A stretch of 8,036 bases of DNA from Planctomycetota bacterium (GTDB lineage: Bacteria; Planctomycetota; Planctomycetia; Pirellulales; Pirellulaceae), in NCBI GenBank assembly GCA_023430365.1, contig JAEZAS010000236.1, positions 1 through 8,036 of the forward strand. Reading direction: 5' to 3'. The notes below the pieces were generated by a model. It was given only the letters and a program-made list of their open reading frames with translations, searched no databases and was not told the origin of the DNA. Position numbers and translations under genes: made by a program. Below, in pieces: positions 1 through 5,791 of the stretch (its first letter is position 1; every line of letters starts with the position of its first letter).

Positions 1-926
1 TGGCGTCGCAGCTCGGCAAGAGCGTGCACATCGAGATGGCCGGTGAAGACACCGAGCTCGACAAGCAAGTCATCGAAGAAATCGGCGATCCGCTCACCCA
101 CCTGGTGCGCAACGCCGTCGATCACGGTCTGGAATCTCCCGCCGAACGCCTTGCGGCTGGCAAGTCGGAAGAGGGACGCATCGATTTGCGGGCCTTCCAC
201 GAAGGTGGGAACGTGATTGTCGAAATCGCCGACGACGGTCGAGGGATCGATGCGGCCCGCGTTCGTCAGAAAGCGCTCTCGCTCGGCCTGATCACGGCTG
301 ACGAAGCCCTGACGGACGATCAGGCCTATCAGTTGATCATGAAGCCCGGCTTCTCGACGGCTGAGAAGATCACCGATGTGTCGGGACGCGGCGTAGGGAT
401 GGACGTTGTCAAACGAAACGTCGAAGCCCTGAACGGAACCGTGACGATCAGCAGCGTTCGCGGCCAGGGTTCCTGCTTCCGGATCAAGCTGCCGCTCACG
501 ATGGCCATTCTCGACGGCCTGGCCCTTCGCATTGGCGAAGACGTGTACGTGCTGCCGCTGCTGAGCGTTGTGGAATCGCTCCGACCGCAGCCGAGCCAAT
601 TGGTGCATGTGGCTGGGGGCAACGAACTGTTGATGGTCCGCGGCGAGCCGCTGCCGCTCGTGCATCTGTATCGCCTGTTTGGCGTACCCACCGAAATCAC
701 CGATCCCTGTCACGGACTGGTCGTCATCGTCGAGCATCAGGGCCGTAAGTACGGCGTGCTGGTGGACGAACTGATCGGTCAGTTGCAGGTGGTCATGAAA
801 AGCTTGGAAGCAAACTATCGGCGCGTCGAAGGAGTGTCGGGCGCTACGATCTTGGGCGACGGCCGGGTTGCCCTGATCATCGATATCCCCGGGCTGGTCC
901 GGGTGGCGTTCGACCGGCAGTCGTAA
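1..926 (+). CDS. cheA: Chemotaxis histidine kinase CheA, C-terminal part (5' end outside window)
   Basis: CheA autophosphorylates under receptor control and passes the phosphate to CheY and CheB. About 308 residues are visible. The frame is open to the left edge, so the Hpt (P1), CheY/CheB-binding (P2) and most of the dimerisation (P3) domains lie upstream. The ATP-binding P4 domain shows the N box HLVRNAVDHG (about 99-128), the G1 box DDGRG (231-245), an F-box-like PGFST (about 345-359) and the G2 box GRGVGMD (384-404). The P5 domain, which binds CheW and receptors, fills the last roughly 140 residues with a CheW-like fold (LPLLSVVESL, HLYRLFG, VDELIGQ). A GTG at 24 could be mistaken for a start, but the preceding codons (ASQLGKS) continue the conserved CheA sequence, so it is internal. 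The TAA stop lies 33 bases before the cheW ATG, consistent with an operon. Identity is very secure. Confidence 0.97.
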   Translation, partial: ASQLGKSVHIEMAGEDTELDKQVIEEIGDPLTHLVRNAVDHGLESPAERLAAGKSEEGRIDLRAFHEGGNVIVEIADDGRGIDAARVRQKALSLGLITADEALTDDQAYQLIMKPGFSTAEKITDVSGRGVGMDVVKRNVEALNGTVTISSVRGQGSCFRIKLPLTMAILDGLALRIGEDVYVLPLLSVVESLRPQPSQLVHVAGGNELLMVRGEPLPLVHLYRLFGVPTEITDPCHGLVVIVEHQGRKYGVLVDELIGQLQVVMKSLEANYRRVEGVSGATILGDGRVALIIDIPGLVRVAFDRQS

Positions 927-947
927 TTGTTATCCCCTCACGATTCT

Positions 948-951
948 GGAG
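948..951 (+). promoter_or_regulatory. Ribosome binding site of cheW
   Basis: GGAG lies 8 bases before the ATG at 960. It decides the start of cheW in favour of that ATG over the in-frame TTG at 927, which directly follows the cheA stop and has no such site. Confidence 0.75.
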
Positions 952-959
952 AACTGCCG

Positions 960-1451
960 ATGTCTGACGACGTGGCAACGCGTTCGATGGCCCTGACGGC
1001 CGACAACAGCCAGTTCCTCACCTTCACTCTGAAGAATGAGGAATATGGCATTGAGATCCTGAAAGTTCAGGAGATCAAAGGCTTCTCGAAGATCACGCCG
1101 ATTCCGAACGCTCCGTCGTTCGTCCGCGGCGTGATGAACCTGCGCGGCACGGTGGTTCCGATCATCGACCTGCGAGCCCGCTTCTCGATGTGCGAGAAGG
1201 ACTACGACCAGTTCACGGTGATCATCGTCGTGAACGTCGGCAGCCGGGTCGTGGGCCTGGTGGTCGATACGGTGTCCGACGTGCTGAATATCCCGACCGA
1301 CTCGATCGCCGATCCGCCCGAGCTGGCGTCGAGCGGCGATAGCTCGTGCATCACCGGCATGGGCAAGCTCGGCGAGCGAATCATCATGCTGCTCGACATC
1401 GGGCGGCTGGTGGGGGCGGAGAATTTGTCCGTCGGAGATCTCGCCGTTTAA
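960..1451 (+). CDS. cheW: Chemotaxis coupling protein CheW
   Basis: CheW is a cytoplasmic adaptor that joins receptor tips to the P5 domain of CheA in the core signalling array. The protein is 163 residues, the usual family length, and is a single CheW domain starting near residue 18 (FLTFTLKNEEYGIEILKVQE). The hallmark segment from the first SH3-like subdomain is present at about residues 56-76 (VRGVMNLRG followed by VVPIIDLR), including the conserved Arg of NLRG. A second conserved block follows (VVGLVVDTVSDVL), then the C-terminal ITGMGKLGERIIMLLDI. The ATG is preceded by GGAG at good spacing. It sits between cheA and the receptor genes, as in most che operons. No truncation or odd feature is seen. 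Confidence 0.96.
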   Translation: MSDDVATRSMALTADNSQFLTFTLKNEEYGIEILKVQEIKGFSKITPIPNAPSFVRGVMNLRGTVVPIIDLRARFSMCEKDYDQFTVIIVVNVGSRVVGLVVDTVSDVLNIPTDSIADPPELASSGDSSCITGMGKLGERIIMLLDIGRLVGAENLSVGDLAV

Positions 1452-1500
1452 GTCCGTCAAACGCAATTTCTAAATGCAATTTTAATACTAGGGGTTCGCA
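1452..1500 (+). other. AT-rich leader of mcp1 with direct repeat and RBS
   Basis: This 49-base gap is about 39% GC (19 of 49), the most AT-rich stretch of the operon. GCAATTT occurs twice (1463-1469 and 1476-1482), 13 bases apart. AGGGG at 1490-1494, 6 bases before the ATG, is a plausible ribosome binding site. A -10-like TTTAAT (1481-1486) is present, but I find no matching -35, so I do not call a promoter. Confidence 0.5.
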
Positions 1501-3096
1501 ATGGCTTGGTTCAATCGGTTGAGTGTTTGGTCGAAACTCATGCTTAGCTTTCTAGCGGTCTCGCTAGTGACAGGTGTCGTTGGCGGCGTGGGCGTGGCGA
1601 GACTTGCCACTATAAACGGCATGCTAAATGCGCTTTACGAAAACGACCTTGTGGGCTCGGTGGCAGTTCTCAAAGCCTCGAACTCGATTGCGAACATTGG
1701 TCGTGATTGCCGCGAAGCCATGGTGGAGGACAACCCAGAACAGATTCAAAAGCTGGTGGCTGCTCTTGAAGCGTCTGACATTCAGTTCAGAGAGTCGATG
1801 AAGATCGCCGACGGAACGTTCCACCTACCGGAGGGCAAGGCGATCATTGCCAAGCTGATGGATCAGTATCCGCAATTCATCTCGATCTCCCGGGAGACGA
1901 TTGAACTGGCGAAGCAAGGAAAAGATTCCGAAGCCGCCGCCAAGATCAAGTCTGCAGGCGCGCTCGGTGCGGAAATCCGTGGAGGAGTCGATCAATTGGT
2001 GGAGTTGAAGGACAAGCTGGCCAATACTGCCTATACGGAGAGCGATGTCATCTATTCCGGTGCTCGGAATCTGCTGATTGGTGTCATCCTCGGCGGCGTG
2101 ATGTTGAGTCTGGGCCTCGGCTTCGGAATCGCTCGCTGGTTCACGAAGGCCATCGTTCAGGTTGACGAAATCGCCACCGGCGTGGCCGCGGCCTCGCAGC
2201 AGCTCGCTGCCGCTTCGGAACAGCTCTCGAGCGGAGCCCAGCAGTCGGCTTCGAGCCTGGAAGAAACCGCCTCGAGCCTCGAAGAGATGACCGCCACTGT
2301 GCGGCAGAACGCCGACAACGCCGATCAGGCCAATCAGCTGGCCAACAGCTCGCGTGAGACGGCCGAAAAGGGTGGCGCCGTGGTTGCCAACGCCGTGAAG
2401 GCGATGGGCGAAATTAATACGGCCAGCAAGAAGATTGCTGACATCATCACCACGATCGACGAAATCGCCTTCCAGACCAACCTGCTCGCCCTGAACGCTG
2501 CGGTCGAAGCCGCCCGTGCGGGTGAACAAGGCCGCGGTTTCGCGGTGGTGGCCGGTGAAGTTCGCAATTTGGCCCAGCGCAGTGCGACGGCTGCCAAGGA
2601 GATCAAGGGCCTCATCGAGGACTCGGTCAACAAGGTCGAAACCGGCTCGCAGCTCGTGAACCAGTCGGGCGAAACGCTCGAGGCGATCGTCAACTCGGTG
2701 AAGCGAGTGACCGACATCGTCGGCGAGATTGCGGCCGCTTCGCGTGAGCAGTCGGCTGGCATCGACCAGATCAACAAGGCGGTCGCCCAGATGGACACCG
2801 TGACCCAGTCGAACGCCTCGCAGACCGAAGAGATGAGCGGCACGGCCGTCTCGCTCTCCGGCCAGGCGGAGCAGCTGCAGAACGTCGTCGCCCAGTTCAA
2901 CCTGAACAAGGGTGAAGGCGAAGTGGCCAGGCCGGCCGCTCGCTCGGCCAAGCCGGCTCGCAACGAGCGGAAGGCCTCGCGCACGAGCGTCAGCCGGTCG
3001 GCGGCTCCTTCGCGGCCCGCGAAAGGCCAGCCGAAGCATGAGCTGGAACTGATCGGCGCCGCCAGCGGCGGTCACGACGGATTCGAAGAGTTTTAA
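1501..3096 (+). CDS. Methyl-accepting chemotaxis protein 1, HAMP-less, with C-terminal pentapeptide
   Basis: This is an inner-membrane chemoreceptor of 531 residues. TM1 spans about 10-35. A roughly 155-residue periplasmic domain, probably a four-helix bundle, carries R68-D69-x-R71-E72. TM2 spans about 189-211. The cytoplasmic hairpin follows at once: from R212 to the first aligned methylation pair Q247-Q248 is only 35 residues, leaving no room for a HAMP domain. Candidate methylation/deamidation pairs sit at heptad spacing at 233/234, 240/241, 247/248, 254/255 and 261/262, with E443-E444 on the return helix. The tip is canonical (FQTNLLALNAAVEAARAGEQ; F324, E336, R339). After F466 comes a basic Arg/Ala/Ser/Pro linker of about 58 residues ending in GFEEF, which resembles the NWETF tether of Tsr/Tar. 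The ligand is unknown. The first 600 bases are about 54% GC, below the rest of the gene. Confidence 0.95.
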   Translation: MAWFNRLSVWSKLMLSFLAVSLVTGVVGGVGVARLATINGMLNALYENDLVGSVAVLKASNSIANIGRDCREAMVEDNPEQIQKLVAALEASDIQFRESMKIADGTFHLPEGKAIIAKLMDQYPQFISISRETIELAKQGKDSEAAAKIKSAGALGAEIRGGVDQLVELKDKLANTAYTESDVIYSGARNLLIGVILGGVMLSLGLGFGIARWFTKAIVQVDEIATGVAAASQQLAAASEQLSSGAQQSASSLEETASSLEEMTATVRQNADNADQANQLANSSRETAEKGGAVVANAVKAMGEINTASKKIADIITTIDEIAFQTNLLALNAAVEAARAGEQGRGFAVVAGEVRNLAQRSATAAKEIKGLIEDSVNKVETGSQLVNQSGETLEAIVNSVKRVTDIVGEIAAASREQSAGIDQINKAVAQMDTVTQSNASQTEEMSGTAVSLSGQAEQLQNVVAQFNLNKGEGEVARPAARSAKPARNERKASRTSVSRSAAPSRPAKGQPKHELELIGAASGGHDGFEEF

Positions 3097-3115
3097 GCGT
3101 CCTGAAACGCAATCT

Positions 3116-3146
3116 GGCCGGGGCATGCCAGGCGCATGCCTCGGCC
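3116..3146 (+). repeat. Inverted repeat: 13-bp hairpin downstream of mcp1
   Basis: Bases 3116-3128 pair with 3134-3146 over 13 positions, with one G-U pair (3121/3141) and otherwise perfect complementarity. The loop is 5 bases (CAGGC). It starts 19 bases after the mcp1 stop. No T-tract follows (the next bases are GTCTGTCAATAAATT), so it is not a classical intrinsic terminator. An mRNA-stabilising or partial-attenuation hairpin, or a REP-like element, is possible. Confidence 0.75.
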
Positions 3147-3162
3147 GTCTGTCAATAAATTC

Positions 3163-3189
3163 GGCGTCCATGGTTTAGCCATGGACGCC
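3163..3189 (+). repeat. Inverted repeat: perfect 11-bp hairpin upstream of mcp2
   Basis: GGCGTCCATGG (3163-3173) is perfectly complementary to CCATGGACGCC (3179-3189), with a 5-base loop TTTAG. It lies 16 bases after the first hairpin and ends 31 bases before the mcp2 ATG. No T-run follows, so a terminator role is doubtful. Differential stability or expression of mcp2 is an inference. Confidence 0.78.
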
Positions 3190-3220
3190 TCGGTGTCGCG
3201 GATCTGAAATTGAGGCGGTT

Positions 3221-4813
3221 ATGAACTGGTTTCGGCGGACGAGCGTGCTCACCAAGCTGCTCCTGAGCTTTGTGGCGGTGTCGGTCATCACCTGCGTGGT
3301 GGGCTGGATTGGCGTGTCGCGGATGGGCACGATCAACTTCACCGTCAAGGACATGTACGAGGACGAGTTGATGGGGGTCTCCTCGGCCCAGGGGATGATC
3401 TTTCGCATCGCCTGCATCGACCGCGACATTCGCGAGTCGTGCCTGGTGACCGACCCCGCCGAGAAGCAGCGGCTGAGCAAGTCGATCCATGGCAGCTACG
3501 AAGAGTTTCTCGCCGTGCTGAAGCCGGCCGACGAGACGACGACGGGCGCCGCCGGTCGGGTGCTGGTCGACAAGGTGCTCGTCGTTCATCCGAAGTACTG
3601 GAAGCTGATCGAAGAAGCCGATCAGCTCTCGCTCCAGAATCAGAACGAGGCCGCTTTTTCCAAGGCCCTGGAAGCGTTCAGCTTTGGTACGGAGCTCCGC
3701 GAGACAGTCGGGGCGATGGTCACTCGCAAGCTGGGCCTGGCCAAGGAATCGTACGAAGACAGCGAACGGGTCTACCGCTCGGCCCGCAGCTTGATGTTTG
3801 TCGCGATCGGCGGCGGCGTGCTGCTGGGTATCTCGCTGGGAACCATGATTGCCCTCTGGTTCACGCGGGCGCTACTGAAGGTGGATGAAATCGCCAGCAG
3901 CGTGGCTGCCGCTTCCGACGAGCTGGCGATTGCCTCGGAACAGCTCTCTAGCGGCTCGCAGCAGTCGGCCTCAAGCCTCGAAGAGACGGCCGCCAGCTTG
4001 GAGCAACTGACGACGGTCGTGCGCCAAAACGCCGACAACGCCGTGCAGGCTCACGAGCTGTCGAGCAAGTCGCGTGAGACGGCCACCGAAGGCGGGCAGG
4101 TGGTTACTCGGGCCATCGAGGCGATGGACGAGATCAACCGCGCCTCGCGGCGGATCGCCGACATTACGACGACGATCGACGAGATCGCCTTCCAGACCAA
4201 CCTGCTCGCTCTGAACGCGGCGGTCGAAGCAGCCCGCGCCGGAGAACAAGGACGCGGTTTCGCGGTGGTGGCGGGCGAGGTGCGCAACCTGGCCCAGCGA
4301 AGCGCCACGGCGGCCAAGGAAATCAAACTGTTGATCGACGATTCGGTCGCGAAGGTCGAGACCGGCACGACGCTGGTGAATCACTCGGGCAAGACGCTCT
4401 CGGCCATCGTCGCCTCGGTGGAGAAGGTCAGCGACATCGTCGGCGAGATTGCGGCCGCCTCGCGCGAGCAATCGTCGGGTATCGATCAGATCAACCGGGC
4501 GGTTGCCCAGATGGACTCGGTCACGCAGGCGAACGCCGCCCAGGTGGAAGAGATGAGCGGCACGGCTGTCTCGCTCGCCGAGCAGGCCGACCAGCTCCAG
4601 GCCCTGGTGCATCAGTTCAACCTGAAGAAGAGCGAGCTGATCGAGGAAATGGCCCCTGCCCTGTCGCATGGCAAACGGACGTCGATTCAGGCGAAGGGAA
4701 CGAGCCCTCGGAAGGTCTCGGCCCCGACGCGCACGACGAAGAGCCAGCCGCAGCGGGAGCCGCAGCTGGTCGGTTCTGCCAGCGGCGGATACGACGGCTT
4801 CGAAGAGTTTTAG
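3221..4813 (+). CDS. Methyl-accepting chemotaxis protein 2, HAMP-less paralogue of MCP1
   Basis: This chemoreceptor has 530 residues and matches MCP1 position for position. TM1 spans about 10-35, the periplasmic four-helix-type domain about 36-187, and TM2 about 188-211, followed directly by the methylation helix with no HAMP domain. R68-D69-x-R71-E72 is shared with MCP1, but the rest of the sensory domain has diverged and carries C65 and C74, suggesting another ligand. Pairs on the methylation helix are D233-E234, E240-Q241, Q247-Q248, E254-E255 and E261-Q262. The signalling tip is nearly identical to that of MCP1. The body ends at F466 and a basic, Ser/Thr/Pro-rich linker of about 57 residues leads to GFEEF, with the last 12 residues differing from MCP1 at two positions. 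GAGG at 3212-3215, 5 bases before the ATG, supports the start. GC content is about 62% in the sensory half, like its neighbours. Confidence 0.95.
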   Translation: MNWFRRTSVLTKLLLSFVAVSVITCVVGWIGVSRMGTINFTVKDMYEDELMGVSSAQGMIFRIACIDRDIRESCLVTDPAEKQRLSKSIHGSYEEFLAVLKPADETTTGAAGRVLVDKVLVVHPKYWKLIEEADQLSLQNQNEAAFSKALEAFSFGTELRETVGAMVTRKLGLAKESYEDSERVYRSARSLMFVAIGGGVLLGISLGTMIALWFTRALLKVDEIASSVAAASDELAIASEQLSSGSQQSASSLEETAASLEQLTTVVRQNADNAVQAHELSSKSRETATEGGQVVTRAIEAMDEINRASRRIADITTTIDEIAFQTNLLALNAAVEAARAGEQGRGFAVVAGEVRNLAQRSATAAKEIKLLIDDSVAKVETGTTLVNHSGKTLSAIVASVEKVSDIVGEIAAASREQSSGIDQINRAVAQMDSVTQANAAQVEEMSGTAVSLAEQADQLQALVHQFNLKKSELIEEMAPALSHGKRTSIQAKGTSPRKVSAPTRTTKSQPQREPQLVGSASGGYDGFEEF

Positions 4814-4866
4814 TCGGCTGTCCAGGCAGCGACGTTTCGTAGTGTGGATCAGGGTTGGCGTGCGTT

Positions 4867-5700
4867 ATGTATTCGATAACGGATGACGAATTTCAGGCGT
4901 TCCAGCACCTGATCTACACCGAGACCGGCATTACGCTCAACGAGAGTAAGCGGTGCCTGGTCTGCTCCCGGCTGTCGAAACGGCTGCGGGCCCTGCGCCT
5001 GACGAGCTATCTCGACTACTACGACTATCTGCTTCGCCGGGATACGGGCGAAGAACTGCAGCGGATGGTCAATTGCATCACGACGAACAAGACCGACTTT
5101 TTTCGCGAGTCGCACCACTTCGATTTCCTGACGCGGACCGTCTTTCCTGCACTCGTCGGCCGGGCGAAGGCGGGGGGGCCGCGAAAGCTGCGAATCTGGT
5201 GCGCCGCCTCGTCGCGCGGGCACGAGCCCTATTCGATTGCGATCACCGTCCGTGAGTACGCCCCGTTCGACTCGAGCTGGGACGTGCGGCTGCTCGCCTC
5301 CGACATCGATACCGATGTGCTCGCCGCGGCGGAGCAAGGCGTGTTTCAGAGCGAAGATCTGGAGCCAATTCCCGAGTCGCTCAAGCAGCGCTACTTTCAG
5401 CGTGGCTACGGCCGATTTGCCGGACAGGCCCGCGTGAAGCCTGAAGTGCGGCAGATGATCAAGTTCCGCCAATTGAACCTGATCGCGGACTCCTGGCCGA
5501 TCCACACGACGTTCGACGTGATCTTTTGCCGCAACGTGATGATCTATTTCGACGTCGAGACGCAAAAGCGGGTGATCGAACACCTGGTGCGCTACCTGAG
5601 TCCCGGCGGCTTCCTGCTGCTGGGGCACTCGGAGAATATCCAGTGGGCGTCGCACTACCTGCGGCCGATGGGCAACACCGTATTCCAGCTGACGACCTGA
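4867..5700 (+). CDS. cheR: Chemoreceptor glutamate O-methyltransferase CheR
   Basis: CheR transfers methyl groups from S-adenosylmethionine to receptor glutamates, which raises kinase activity during adaptation. The protein has 277 residues, close to E. coli CheR (286). An N-terminal helical domain (about 1-75) ends in the conserved NKTDFFRE segment. The SAM-binding domain shows RIWCAASSRGHEPYS (about 110-124), SDIDTDVL, IFCRNVMIYFD and LLLGHSEN. The SAM motif reads SSRGHEP where E. coli has ASTGEEP, so the Thr and first Glu are replaced while the Glu next to Pro is kept. The beta-subdomain YFQRGYGRFAGQARV has the same length as the E. coli one and keeps the Arg-Gly-x-Gly and later Arg that bind the receptor pentapeptide in Salmonella CheR. 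I chose the ATG at 4867, with a weak AGGG 12 bases upstream (4851-4854). An in-frame TTG at 4855 is less likely. Confidence 0.96.
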   Translation: MYSITDDEFQAFQHLIYTETGITLNESKRCLVCSRLSKRLRALRLTSYLDYYDYLLRRDTGEELQRMVNCITTNKTDFFRESHHFDFLTRTVFPALVGRAKAGGPRKLRIWCAASSRGHEPYSIAITVREYAPFDSSWDVRLLASDIDTDVLAAAEQGVFQSEDLEPIPESLKQRYFQRGYGRFAGQARVKPEVRQMIKFRQLNLIADSWPIHTTFDVIFCRNVMIYFDVETQKRVIEHLVRYLSPGGFLLLGHSENIQWASHYLRPMGNTVFQLTT

Positions 5701-5719
5701 GCGCCGCCCGCCTGCGGGA

Positions 5720-5776
5720 GGCTGAATTCGCCAGAATTCGGACCGCGATCCAACCTGGGTTCTGGCGAACTCAGCC
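5720..5776 (+). repeat. Long inverted repeat in the cheR-cheD gap
   Basis: Bases 5720-5739 pair with 5757-5776 over 20 positions, with one mismatch (A5726/C5770) and two G-U pairs, closing a 17-base loop. It begins 20 bases after the cheR stop and ends 15 bases before the cheD ATG. The left arm also holds two GAATTCG copies (5724-5730 and 5734-5740). No T-run follows. In mRNA this would place a stable hairpin beside the cheD translation start, which has no clear Shine-Dalgarno sequence. Confidence 0.75.
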
Positions 5777-5791
5777 ACGAAGTAACCGGAC

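Noticed and set aside
927..959. TTG at 927 as the cheW start, directly after the cheA stop
   Set aside because: The extra 11 residues are not CheW-like and lack a ribosome binding site; the ATG at 960 has GGAG at 8 bases.
1458..1486. Promoter for mcp1 in the AT-rich leader
   Set aside because: A -10-like TTTAAT is present, but no -35 at suitable spacing and no sigma-28 or sigma-54 consensus could be found.
2461..2610. Recent gene conversion between mcp1 and mcp2 signalling domains
   Set aside because: Proteins are almost identical here, but the DNA differs at many third positions between short identical runs, which fits strong protein constraint rather than recent conversion.
1825..3171. 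Long minus-strand open frame (448 codons) opposite mcp1
   Set aside because: It mirrors a high-GC coding gene, has Arg/His/Asp-rich low-complexity content with no recognisable domain, and conflicts with a certain gene on the + strand.
4855..4866. TTG at 4855 as the cheR start
   Set aside because: The AGGG at 4851-4854 would abut it with no spacing; the ATG at 4867 begins a normal CheR N-terminus.
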